Source: Chloroflexota bacterium
GTDB lineage: Bacteria; Chloroflexota; UBA6077; JACCZL01
Direction of reading: 5' to 3'
Assembly (NCBI GenBank): GCA_020850535.1
Contig: JADZEM010000118.1
Location: 62,001-126,000, forward strand
Length of the DNA stretch: 64,000 nt
Shown: one piece after another, positions 23,733 to 31,464 of the stretch
Layout: each line of letters opens with the position of its first letter
How positions within the stretch are numbered: the first letter of the stretch is position 1
Notes under the pieces: generated by a model
What the model saw: the letters and a program-made list of their open reading frames with translations, nothing else
Told to the model about the DNA's origin: nothing
The model's database searches: none
Translations under genes and position numbers: made by a program

Positions 23733-24845
23733 ATGCAGCGTCGGCGCGCAGTGAAGCTGGCGGCTGGCGCGGTCGGCGCGGGCATCGGTCTCGGCTTGCT
23801 GCGCTACGCCAGCGCTGCGCCTTCGGCTCAGCCGGCCGGTTGCGGCGGCGGCGAGCCGGCGGCACCGGTCTATCTCGGTGCGTGGATACCGGCCGCGCTG
23901 GACGATCCGCGCATCGGCACGTCCTCCGACCCGCTCGGCCAGTTCGCGGAGAAGGCCGGCAAGGGCGTCAGCGTTCTGCAGCGCTGGGAGCACTGGGGAC
24001 TCGGCCCAGGGGGCCGCATCGACACCAAGTGGCTGCGACGCGCCGCCGAGCACGGGGCGTACCCGATGATCACCTGGGTGCCGTGGGATCCGACGATCCC
24101 CGAGCCGGCCGGCCAGACCGGCTTCCTGATGCGCGATGTCGCCGGCGGCGCGCACGACGGCTACATCCGTGACCTTGCCTCCGAGGCAGCATCCTGGGAC
24201 GGCCCGCTGTTCATCAGGTTCGCCCAGGAGATGAACGGCACGTGGTACCCGTGGGGCAAGCATCAGAACGCTCCCGAGGAGTACATCGCGGCCTGGCGGC
24301 ACGTCCGTCAGCTCTTCGACGCGGGCGGCGCGGGGCACGTCACCTGGGTCTGGAACCCGAGCGAGAAGAACCACCCGGAGTCATTGCGGCTCTGGTATCC
24401 CGGCGACGACGTGGTCGATTGGGTGGCCGTGGACGGCTACAACTGGGACGCGCCGCAATACTGGCAGCAGGGTGGTAACACCTGGCGACTGCTCGACCAG
24501 GTCTTCCGCCCGTCCTTCGACGACATCAACGGTTTCGTGCCGGCAGACAAGCCGAGGATGATCGCCGAGACAGCGACCAACGAGCGCGGCGACGACCCCG
24601 GCAAGAAGGCGGCCTGGATCTGCGACGCCTTCGGTCGGGCGCTGCCAGCGGCCCTGCCCGAGGTCAAGGCGATCCTCTGGTTCGACGAGCCGACCAACGA
24701 GGGCGGCTGGATCGTGCCCTGGCCCATCGACTCGACCGAGGAGAGCCGCGCGGCGTTTCAGGCGGCTGTCTCGCCATCGGCCTATCTCGGGTCGCTGGGC
24801 GAGCGGGTGCTGACGCTCGGGCGACAGAAGATCCCTGCTCCCTGA
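23733..24845 (+). CDS. Secreted glycoside hydrolase, GH26 (beta-mannanase)-like
   Basis: A 370-residue predicted exported hydrolase. The N-terminus MQRRRAVKLAAGAVGAG is a Tat/Sec-like signal. The TIM barrel has the GH26 acid/base context RFAQEMNGTWYPWG (Glu near 167), WVWNPS, DWVAVDGYNW, and a nucleophile candidate in MIAETATNE (Glu near 281). GH26 enzymes cut beta-mannan or mixed-linkage glucan; homologs in many bacteria act on own-surface glycans. GGAAAGGGGAG lies before ATG 23733. No carbohydrate-binding module is seen. Confidence 0.85.
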   Translation: MQRRRAVKLAAGAVGAGIGLGLLRYASAAPSAQPAGCGGGEPAAPVYLGAWIPAALDDPRIGTSSDPLGQFAEKAGKGVSVLQRWEHWGLGPGGRIDTKWLRRAAEHGAYPMITWVPWDPTIPEPAGQTGFLMRDVAGGAHDGYIRDLASEAASWDGPLFIRFAQEMNGTWYPWGKHQNAPEEYIAAWRHVRQLFDAGGAGHVTWVWNPSEKNHPESLRLWYPGDDVVDWVAVDGYNWDAPQYWQQGGNTWRLLDQVFRPSFDDINGFVPADKPRMIAETATNERGDDPGKKAAWICDAFGRALPAALPEVKAILWFDEPTNEGGWIVPWPIDSTEESRAAFQAAVSPSAYLGSLGERVLTLGRQKIPAP

Positions 24846-24879
24846 GGTCGGGCTGCCAGGACTCCCGCACGGTGCCCGC

Positions 24880-25096
24880 CAGGGCGATTGCATGTTCATT
24901 GGTGTCCCCGAAGCATCATGGAACGGGCGGTCGGGGACTGAAGTCCCCGCCTACCGTCACGCCGTCGCTGCGCGACGGCCGTCGGGAACGGCAGGCACTG
25001 GTGCGACTGGAGCGTCGCGCAGCGACTGCATGCGTGTAGGCGGGGCTTTCAAGCCCCGACGCCGCCGCACGACGCGCTCAACATACGATTGCACTG
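24880..25096 (+). mobile_element. MITE-like element, copy 1 (217 bp)
   Basis: Begins CAGGGCGATTGCATGTT and ends AACATACGATTGCACTG, a decayed inverted copy of the start. Inside are two hairpins, CGGGGACTGAAGTCCCCG and CGGGGCTTTCAAGCCCCG, flanked inward by CGCCTAC/GTAGGCG, around an 81-bp palindrome-rich core (24955-25035). It has the same length as copies 3 and 4. No target duplication is visible. It codes for nothing convincing. Confidence 0.85.
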
Positions 25097-25106
25097 GTAG
25101 CAGCAT

Positions 25107-25306
25107 CAGGGCGATTGCATGTTCATTGGTGTCCCCGAAGCATCATGGAACGGGCGGTCGGGGACTGAAGTCCCCGCCTACAGTCACGCCGTCGGGCACG
25201 GCAGGCACTGGTGCGACTGGAGCGTCGCGCAGCGACTGCAGGATCGTAGGCGGGGCTTTCAAGCCCCGACGCGGCGGCACGACGACATCAACATGCAACC
25301 TGCTCG
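25107..25306 (+). mobile_element. MITE-like element, copy 2 (about 200 bp, internally deleted)
   Basis: Same orientation as copy 1 and exactly 10 bp after it. The core lacks 17 bp between two CCGTCG direct repeats, probably a replication slip. The right end is intact to AACATGCAA (25290-25298) and then diverges, so its terminal 8 bases are lost. Arms are nearly identical to copy 1. Confidence 0.82.
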
Positions 25307-25405
25307 TACTGTTGTGTGATACGGTGCGCTGGCACACTGCTTGACAGTACAGTCGTGGTGCCCCGCCAACGTCGGTGGATGACAGCCTCACCTGGAGATT
25401 GCGTG

Positions 25406-25645
25406 ATGCCGAACCGTGACTCCCGACACCCTCGTGCCTGGATGCGGGATCCGTTCCTGTTCGCGCTCGCGCTGATGTCGCTGGCGTTCATCACCGTCGT
25501 ACTGGCAATCGCCGGCCGCCTGTTCAACGATCCAGCCCTGATCGGGCTGGCGGTCGTCTCGACCTGTCCGGCCTTCTGGCTGTTCTACCAGCGGCAGCGC
25601 GTCGTCGAAGGACGCCACACGCCCGACCACTACCGCCGGCCCTGA
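25406..25645 (+). CDS. Small two-helix membrane protein of unknown function
   Basis: A 79-residue protein with a basic N-terminus (MPNRDSRHPRAW), two hydrophobic helices (about 16-40 and 46-66) with a short linker containing NDP, and a charged C-terminus ending HYRRP. ATG 25406 has GGAGA 8-10 bp upstream; a longer in-frame version from 25316 would run into the repeat region and was rejected. TTGACA occurs at 25341-25346 but no -10 box is at proper spacing. It converges with the cyclase gene. No family is recognised. Confidence 0.6.
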   Translation: MPNRDSRHPRAWMRDPFLFALALMSLAFITVVLAIAGRLFNDPALIGLAVVSTCPAFWLFYQRQRVVEGRHTPDHYRRP

Positions 25646-25676
25646 TCGACACGTACCGGCAGTCGGAGCACCGCTG

Positions 25677-27512
25677 TCAGCGCCGGTGGACGTCCTCGAC
25701 GCGCAGCCGGTACAGCCGCACGGGCTCGTCGATGCCCTTGAGCCGGGCGGTCGTCATCTCGGCGTGGACGCGCTCGCCAGCCAGCACGGCCTGGGCGTCC
25801 ACGCTTTCACAAACCTCAGCCGTCGCCGCGACCTCCCCACCCTGCGCCTCGTGCTCCACCCGCGAGGCGATGTTGACCGTCGTGCCGAAGTAGTCCAGCC
25901 GCTCATTGGCGGTGACGGCCACGCACGGACCCTGGTGGATGCCCACGCGCACCAGGGTGGACGGATCGGCCTCGCCGCGCAGGTCGAGCTGGCGGATAGC
26001 CCGCTGGATCGCCAGTCCGGCCGCCAGCGCGTCACCGCCGCTCGGGAAGGTGGCCATCACGGCGTCGCCAATCGTCTTGACGATGGCCCCGTTGTGACTC
26101 GCAATCGCCTCGCCCAGCAACGCGAACTGATCCTGCACGATCCTGAACGCCCGAGCCTGCCCGACGCGCTGGTAGAGCGCCGTCGAGCCGGTCAGGTCGG
26201 TGAACAGGAACGCCAGCCGCGAGACGCCAAGCTGCAGGCCCGGGGCCAGCACCTCCGACGAGAAGAGATCGCGGAACTCGGGCATCGTGCTGACGATGGC
26301 GGCCGTCGCCACGGTGTCCGGCCACTGCGAGTCCTCGACCACCAGTGCCGTCGGCACGTCGAGCGTGTTGACGGCCTCGAGCATCAGCTCGCCTGACGTG
26401 ACGGTCGCATGGCGCGGCGACAGGTCGTCCGAACTGACGGTGACCGCCACAGCGCCAGCGTCACCCTCGCCAGCCACCTGCAAGCTGGCTGCGCCCTTCG
26501 AGCCGCCCGCCCGCAGTCGGTACAGCCCCGGATCGAGCCGCGCCAGGACGGTCCGCCGTTCGCCGGGCTGGAGGGGCACCTGCGCCGCGATGTGGGGCGT
26601 CCGCATCGGGCCGCCCAGGCAGAACTCGCGGAGGGTCACCGAACGGATGGCCGGCGCTGGCGCGAACCTGACCTCCACCAACTGGTCGAACGAGGCATCG
26701 AAGACGATGTTGCAGGCCTCGCAGTGGGCCTCGGCGCGCAGATCTCTGAGGGTCCGCACGTCGCCCTTGCCAACCCGACAGCCAGGGCAGAGCACATCCC
26801 AGGTCATCGTCAGCAGGCCGGCCTCGGTCGCCCGGAGGAAGACGCCCAGGGCCGTCCGGCGGTCCTCGCCCCAGCGGTCGGCCAGCTCGAACGGGCGCAT
26901 CCGCTCGACCTCCTCATCGCGGGCCGAGGCGACGTGCTCGCAGAGCCGATCCACCAGCGCCTGTGGACAGCCGGCCTGCATCAACCGGCCGGCAACCTCC
27001 CAGACGCGATCTGGCGGGGCCGTCTTCGGCGCGAGCGTCGGGAACGGATCGCGGCCATGGCCCAAGAGATAGGCGTCGAACAGGCCGACTTGCTTCACGA
27101 TCTTCTCGACGTTCTGCTGACCGAACCCCGTCTTGAGGATCAACCGCCCGAGCAGGTTGCGGGGCGTGATCTCGGCAAACACCCGCACGTCGGTCCGATC
27201 GCCCTCGCGGACCATGTCCACGCCGCCCACGAACCGCTCGAACGGGCCGCCGTGGAAGTCGCGGAACGCCATCCAGCCGTACGGCTCGCGCCAGAGGAAC
27301 GGATGCTCGGTCCAGCGCGCCAGCGTGATCCCGAACATCCGGATCATCGCTTCGGCGCGCGACCCACCGGTCGGCAGTGGCGTCAGCTCGTACTCGATGG
27401 GCGGCAGGCCGATGGCCCGGTTCAGGGTGGGCGTGTCGCCGACCAGCGGCCACAGCGCCTCGGGCGTGGCCGCGAACTTCCCCCGACTCTCGAACCGCTG
27501 CGGACCACTCAT
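25677..27512 (-). CDS. Class III adenylate/guanylate cyclase with N-terminal SRPBCC and zinc-ribbon-like region
   Basis: A 611-residue cytoplasmic protein with no transmembrane segment. Residues 1-150 look like an SRPBCC/START-type ligand-binding fold. A middle region (about 165-400) has two CxxC pairs (C242/C245, C264/C267) that could bind zinc, as in DUF5939-type cyclases. Residues 430-600 are the cyclase domain: metal-binding Asp in FTDLTGS (D439) and GDAVMA (D483), K479 in the purine-specificity region, and the GTTVNIASR transition-state region with its Asn and Arg. All catalytic residues appear present. It probably makes cAMP in response to a lipid-like ligand or partner (inference). Confidence 0.85.
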   Translation of the reverse strand: MSGPQRFESRGKFAATPEALWPLVGDTPTLNRAIGLPPIEYELTPLPTGGSRAEAMIRMFGITLARWTEHPFLWREPYGWMAFRDFHGGPFERFVGGVDMVREGDRTDVRVFAEITPRNLLGRLILKTGFGQQNVEKIVKQVGLFDAYLLGHGRDPFPTLAPKTAPPDRVWEVAGRLMQAGCPQALVDRLCEHVASARDEEVERMRPFELADRWGEDRRTALGVFLRATEAGLLTMTWDVLCPGCRVGKGDVRTLRDLRAEAHCEACNIVFDASFDQLVEVRFAPAPAIRSVTLREFCLGGPMRTPHIAAQVPLQPGERRTVLARLDPGLYRLRAGGSKGAASLQVAGEGDAGAVAVTVSSDDLSPRHATVTSGELMLEAVNTLDVPTALVVEDSQWPDTVATAAIVSTMPEFRDLFSSEVLAPGLQLGVSRLAFLFTDLTGSTALYQRVGQARAFRIVQDQFALLGEAIASHNGAIVKTIGDAVMATFPSGGDALAAGLAIQRAIRQLDLRGEADPSTLVRVGIHQGPCVAVTANERLDYFGTTVNIASRVEHEAQGGEVAATAEVCESVDAQAVLAGERVHAEMTTARLKGIDEPVRLYRLRVEDVHRR

Positions 27513-27848
27513 CTCCGCCCCTCGATCTACTCACCCTGATGCTGGCACACCGCCACGACGCCCCGGACGGCAGGGTACTCCCTCCAGCATACGGCCAGAA
27601 GGAGCAGACGGATCAGGGTCGGCGAAACCAGACCGGCCCTCCGGCAGTTGCCGTGCTGGTACAGTACGCTCGCAAAGAGATGCAGCCAGGCGCGCACCAT
27701 CCGTGGCCCACGCACCAGCGTGTGTCGCGGGGGATCTCTCGGCGAGCCGGCGGGCGGCTCGCAATCCGTCGCCAGCGACGGGCGAACAACGGCAGGGGGC
27801 CACCGGGCCGCGAGCGGCCGCATGGCAGCCCACCGGGAGGACGAGCAG
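27513..27848. other. 336-bp divergent intergenic region
   Basis: It separates the cyclase gene (minus) from the dehydratase gene (plus). An extended -10-like TGGTACAGT is at 27657-27665, about 180 bp before the dehydratase start, with no -35 partner. No coding frame or structured RNA is convincing. Confidence 0.4.
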
Positions 27849-29027
27849 ATGAAGATCACTGAGATGAAGCTGACGCCGATCGCGGTGCCGGATCCGCCGT
27901 TGCGGAACTCGTGGGGCATCCACGAGTCGGTCTACCTCCGCGTCATCATTCAGCTCAAAACCGACAGCGGTCTCGTCGGCCTGGGCGAAGCGCCCGGCGG
28001 TGGCGCGATGGCCGCGTCGCTGGAGTCGGTGCGCAGCCACATCATCGGCATGGACCCGTGGCAGCTTGAGCCGCTGCGGATCACGCTCCGCAACTCGCGG
28101 GTCTACTCGGCGCTCGAAGAGGCCCTGCTCGACATCCTCGGCAAGGCGACCAACCAGCCGGTGGCCAACCTGCTCGGCGGCATCGTGCGGAAGAAGGTGC
28201 CGTGGTCGGCGTACCTGTTCTACAAGGAGGCCGGCGACGACGAGTGGGGTGAGGTGCTCTCGCCCGAGTCGATGGTCGAGCTGGCCCAGAAGTGGGTCGA
28301 CCGCTGGGGCTTCCAGTGCATCAAGGTCAAGGGCGGCGTCCTCCCGCCCGACGAAGAAGTCGAGACCATGATCCAGCTACGGAAGCGCTTCGGCCCGTCG
28401 ATGCAGCTCCGCATCGATCCGAACGCCATCTGGTCGGTCGAGACCTCGCGGCGGGTGGCGTACAAGCTCAAGGACATCGACCTGGAGTACCTCGAAGACC
28501 CGACATCGGGCATCACCGGGATGTCGGAGGTCGCGAAGGCGACGCACACGCCGCTCAGCACCAACATGTGCGTCACGGCATTCGACCACATTCCGGAGGC
28601 GTTCCGGTGCGGCGCGATCTCGGTCATCCTGGCGGACCACCACATCTGGGACGGCCTGACCGGCTGCGTCAAGATGGCTCGCTTCTGCCAGACGCTCGGG
28701 TGGGGCGTGGGACAGCACTCGAACAGCCACCTCGGTATCACGATGGCCGCGATGATCCACCTGGGCGCCGCGGTCCCGAACATGCTGTACGCGAGTGACA
28801 CGCACTATCCCTGGAACCCGGACGACATCATCAAGGGACCGATGTTCGAGATCAAGGACGGCTACCTTGAGGTGCCGACTGGCCCGGGCCTCGGGGTGGA
28901 GCTTGACGAGGACAAGCTGGCCAAGTACGCCGAGGCGTACCAGCAGCGGCGCAGCCTGGCCCGCGATGACGTATCGGCAATGCGCGAGCGATACGCAGAT
29001 TGGGTACCGCTGAAGCCGCGCTGGTAA
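27849..29027 (+). CDS. Enolase-superfamily dehydratase, glucarate dehydratase-like
   Basis: A 392-residue mandelate racemase/muconate lactonizing-type enzyme. Seen motifs are the KxK base (IKVKGG), metal ligands in LRIDPNA, EYLEDP and STNM, and the Asp/His dyad in ADHH and QHSNSHLG, plus the DTHYPW segment. These fit the glucarate dehydratase subgroup, which removes water from D-glucarate or L-idarate to give 5-keto-4-deoxyglucarate; related acid sugars are possible. GGGAGG lies 8 bp before ATG 27849. An upstream in-frame extension to 27648 has no coding character. It is a single gene without the aldolase or kinase partners nearby. Confidence 0.88.
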   Translation: MKITEMKLTPIAVPDPPLRNSWGIHESVYLRVIIQLKTDSGLVGLGEAPGGGAMAASLESVRSHIIGMDPWQLEPLRITLRNSRVYSALEEALLDILGKATNQPVANLLGGIVRKKVPWSAYLFYKEAGDDEWGEVLSPESMVELAQKWVDRWGFQCIKVKGGVLPPDEEVETMIQLRKRFGPSMQLRIDPNAIWSVETSRRVAYKLKDIDLEYLEDPTSGITGMSEVAKATHTPLSTNMCVTAFDHIPEAFRCGAISVILADHHIWDGLTGCVKMARFCQTLGWGVGQHSNSHLGITMAAMIHLGAAVPNMLYASDTHYPWNPDDIIKGPMFEIKDGYLEVPTGPGLGVELDEDKLAKYAEAYQQRRSLARDDVSAMRERYADWVPLKPRW

Positions 29028-29053
29028 GCGCCACACTCGAAGTCGAGCCAAGG

Positions 29054-29062
29054 TGGTATACT
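29054..29062 (+). promoter_or_regulatory. Extended -10 promoter of the bactofilin gene
   Basis: TGGTATACT is a perfect extended -10 (TG-N-TATACT). It lies 52 bp before the bactofilin ATG and just after the dehydratase stop. No -35 box is needed or seen. Confidence 0.6.
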
Positions 29063-29114
29063 GGCCCGCCAGCACTGCGCGGCCGTTGCCACCCAGGCTC
29101 GCGCCGGAGGAAGC

Positions 29115-29738
29115 ATGGGAAGCATGTTCGGCAAGAAGTCTGAAGAATCCGAGTGGACTCGCTTCTCGCGGGCGCTCGGTGGCGCACCGGCTGCGCCAGA
29201 TGCCGCGCCGGCCGATGGCCCGGCCGAGCCAGAGACGATGGTGCAGATCCCGCCGACCGCGCCAGAGGTGTATCAGCCGCCGGTCGCGCAGGCACCGCCT
29301 GCACCGACGATCCAGCAGGCGCCGTCGCCCGACCCGGAGCCGGCCGCTCCTGCCTACACGCCGCCGCCTGCGCCGATCAACGCCCCGCTGAGCCGCATGC
29401 CGGACCTCGAACGTGGCGAGACGGTCATCGGCGAGGGCGCCAGCGTCGAGGGCGCGGTCCGCTCCGACCGCTCCATCCGCATCCGTGGCAACGTTCAGGG
29501 TGAGGTCGAGAGCAAGCAGCGCGTCACCGTCGAAGAGTCGGCGCAGGTGCAGGCGCGAATCTCAGGCGAGCACGTGACGGTCCTGGGCGAAGTCAACGGG
29601 GCCATCGACTGCACGGGCCGCCTGGAGATCGCTTCGAGCGGCAAGGTGACCGGCGAGGTGACTGCTGGCACCCTGGTGATTCAGGAAGGCGCGTTCTTCG
29701 AGGGCCAGTTGAAAATGACCGGTCCGCAGCGCGACTAG
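29115..29738 (+). CDS. Bactofilin (polymer-forming cytoskeletal protein)
   Basis: A 207-residue protein. The first 95 residues are a disordered Pro/Ala/Gln-rich tail. Residues about 98-200 form the bactofilin right-handed beta-helix with its regular Gly/Val/Ile spacing (GETVIGEGASVEGAVRSD, IRIRGNVQGEVES, VTVLGEVNGAI, LEIASSGKVTGEV). Bactofilins polymerise without nucleotide on the inner membrane and help shape or wall placement. The N-terminus MGSMFGKKSEE may touch the membrane. It has its own promoter and appears to stand alone; a MITE-like element follows 38 bp downstream. Confidence 0.92.
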   Translation: MGSMFGKKSEESEWTRFSRALGGAPAAPDAAPADGPAEPETMVQIPPTAPEVYQPPVAQAPPAPTIQQAPSPDPEPAAPAYTPPPAPINAPLSRMPDLERGETVIGEGASVEGAVRSDRSIRIRGNVQGEVESKQRVTVEESAQVQARISGEHVTVLGEVNGAIDCTGRLEIASSGKVTGEVTAGTLVIQEGAFFEGQLKMTGPQRD

Positions 29739-29766
29739 CCCGCACGGGCGGCGCGGGCGCTCGTCC

Positions 29767-30003
29767 CGCTGCTGCCCAGGGCGATTGCCTGTTCATTGGT
29801 GTCCCCGAAGCATCAGGGAACGGGCGGTCGGGGACTGAAGTCCCCGCCTACACGCATGCAGTCGCTGCGCGACGCTCCAGCCGCACCAGTGCCTGCCGTT
29901 CCCGACGGCCGTCGCGCAGCGACTGCAGGATGGTAGGCGGGGCTTTCAAGCCCCGACGCGGCGGCACGACGACATCAACATGCAATCGCCCTGCGCTGCT
30001 GCC
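29767..30003 (+). mobile_element. MITE-like element, copy 3 with 10-bp target duplication
   Basis: The 217-bp element is 29777-29993, from CAGGGCGATTGCCTGTT to AACATGCAATCGCCCTG (16 of 17 bases complementary). CGCTGCTGCC directly flanks both sides (29767-29776 and 29994-30003), a clear target-site duplication. The arms match copies 1 and 2 in the same orientation, but the 81-bp core (29852-29932) is the reverse complement of the copy 1 core. Confidence 0.92.
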
Positions 30004-30070
30004 GCCAACGGTGGCGTGAGCACGCCGCCGCCGCCTACAATCGGCGCAGATCCCTGAGGAGTGTGTCAGC

Positions 30071-30172
30071 GTGGTCGTCAGTGAGGGCATGGAGCTGATC
30101 ATCGTCCTGCTCGTCATCCTGGCGAACCTCGGCATCCTGGTTGGTCTCCAGAAGTGGTCTGGTCTGACCTGA
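30071..30172 (+). CDS. Single-helix membrane microprotein (33 residues)
   Basis: A GTG-started frame encodes a short peptide with one hydrophobic helix (ELIIVLLVILANLGILVGL) and the tail QKWSGLT. GAGGAG lies 11 bp before GTG 30071; ATG 30089 is a closer alternative start. A terminator-like hairpin follows 25 bp after the stop, and TACAAT at 30036-30041 may be the -10 box. The gene sits directly after the MITE copy. No family is recognised; such peptides often tune larger membrane proteins. Confidence 0.5.
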   Translation: MVVSEGMELIIVLLVILANLGILVGLQKWSGLT

Positions 30173-30197
30173 TCGTCGTGGTCCCGAGATGATGGAG

Positions 30198-30221
30198 AAG
30201 GCCCGCCAGTTGGCGGGCCTT
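30198..30221 (+). terminator. Hairpin terminator candidate after the microprotein
   Basis: A 10-bp perfect stem AAGGCCCGCC/GGCGGGCCTT with loop AGTT. The downstream tract TCGCCGTTGCT is only moderately T-rich. It also lies 3' of the minus-strand lipoprotein gene, so it may serve both. Confidence 0.55.
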
Positions 30222-30271
30222 CGCCGTTGCTGGTGAGAACCAACCCGCCAAGGCGATGTCCGCCGACGCGG

Positions 30272-30751
30272 CTACTCGTCGTAGATCACGCCCGCGCAGT
30301 TCTCGTCGGCCGGTTGCGGGCCGCGCACCCGGCGCGGCTCGTCTGAGACCGGCCCGATAGCGTCGCCGTCTATCCAGAACTGCCCCCGCCCGAACGGGTT
30401 CACCACGAACAGGCGCGGCCCCTCCTGGGGCAACAGCACCTGAAAGACGCAGAACTGGTCGGAGGTCACGCCGAAGGCGACCACGCCCGGCTGCCCCGAT
30501 TGGCCGCTCCACATCTCCGTCTGGCGATGGTTCTTGACCCAGTACGGGCGGAACGGCTCCGGGGTCTCGGTCGGCTCGACCACCACCGGCGTCGGCGTGG
30601 GCGGGATATCCGAGACGCGCGTGGGCGTGGTCCGGAACGGGTTTGGCGGCAGCCCGGGCACGATCTCGCAGCCGGCCAGCACGCTCAGCAGCAACACGGC
30701 GAGCGCCGAAGAGACCGCGCCACGCTTCAAGGAATCACTCGTCCAGACCAC
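30272..30751 (-). CDS. Hypothetical lipoprotein with Pro/Thr-rich linker
   Basis: A 159-residue predicted lipoprotein. The signal ends in the lipobox LSVLAGC (about residues 22-28), followed by a Pro/Thr/Glu-rich spacer (TPTPVVVEPTETPEP) and a small globular domain of about 85 residues with two cysteines. No family is recognised. The start is GTG at 30751, with TACAAT on the minus strand only 6 bp away and no ribosome-binding site, so the mRNA is probably leaderless. Confidence 0.72.
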   Translation of the reverse strand: MVWTSDSLKRGAVSSALAVLLLSVLAGCEIVPGLPPNPFRTTPTRVSDIPPTPTPVVVEPTETPEPFRPYWVKNHRQTEMWSGQSGQPGVVAFGVTSDQFCVFQVLLPQEGPRLFVVNPFGRGQFWIDGDAIGPVSDEPRRVRGPQPADENCAGVIYDE

Positions 30752-30757
30752 GCGCGG

Positions 30758-30763
30758 ATTGTA
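30758..30763 (-). promoter_or_regulatory. -10 box 6 bp before a GTG start (leaderless promoter)
   Basis: On the minus strand TACAAT is followed by six bases and then the GTG of the lipoprotein gene. Transcription would begin at or next to the start codon. Confidence 0.5.
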
Positions 30764-30989
30764 CTGACCGGCCCATCTCGCGCGGCGGGCAGGCCGCGGC
30801 TACAAGCCCGACCGACAACCGGGCATGTTGAAGGTGATCGGCCGCGCACATCGCGGCCGATCACGTGAGGTGATGCGGATGACTGCGCCGTGGTCCGGTG
30901 CGCCACTGAGCCGTTCGGGGTCGAGTTGGCGACTGAGGAACAGCACGAACAGCCCCAGGAGCGCGGCAAGCAGGTCGGCAACCATCGAG

Positions 30990-31280
30990 TCGGGGCTGGC
31001 GGACGACGGCGAGCGTGTCCGAGAAGGTCGGGGCGGACTTGGCGTACCAGGCGGCCTGACGGACCGGGAGGGGCTGGCCGTCGAGGCGCGCCTGGGCGAA
31101 GAGGGCGACCAGCGAGAAGAGCCCGAGCGGGGCCGGGGTGGTGCGGAGGATCGCGCGGTCCGACCATTGGCGCTGGGTCTCGACGCGAGATGAGCGCGGG
31201 CTTCTTGGAAGGTGACTTCGAGCGGCTGGCCCGGCGTCAGTATCGCCCCGACCACCAACACCTGACCCAGTCCCATACAC
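30990..31280 (-). pseudogene. Transposase remnant (DDE, IS4-superfamily-like C-terminus), frameshifted
   Basis: Two minus-strand frames join into a familiar transposase C-terminus: PLEVTFQEARAHL in one frame, then VETQRQWSDRAILRTTP, LGLFSLVALFAQ, PVRQAAWYAKSAPTFSDTL in the next. The third catalytic Glu is probably that of EVTFQE. Restoring a single missing base near 31184-31187 (CTCGCGTCG should read CTCGGCGTCG) makes the frame continuous as HLGVETQ. The N-terminal catalytic part is absent and the end is scrambled. It is a dead fragment with no terminal repeats visible. Confidence 0.62.
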
Positions 31281-31464
31281 GCTCGCTGAACACCTCCTCA
31301 ACCACCCGCGGCTCGCGTACAACCTCTCTCGGCAGGGCTTCCATGGCTCACCCTTTCTGGCAAGTGGCGTGTGAGTCCAAGGTACCCTGCCATTCTTATT
31401 CCGTCTTTCAAATGGACAAAGCCGAGTTCAGAGCGGTAGATCGCTGACGCGCGGTCCGCCAGGC

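Noticed and set aside
24892-25344. Open frames inside the MITE-like copies, including 150- and 66-codon frames
   Set aside because: Frames differ between copies and follow only the palindromic repeats; no conserved peptide.
30800-30990. Hydrophobic minus-strand peptide (VADLLAALLGLFVLF) as a separate membrane gene
   Set aside because: No start signals and it lies in the decayed tail of the transposase remnant; could be chance.
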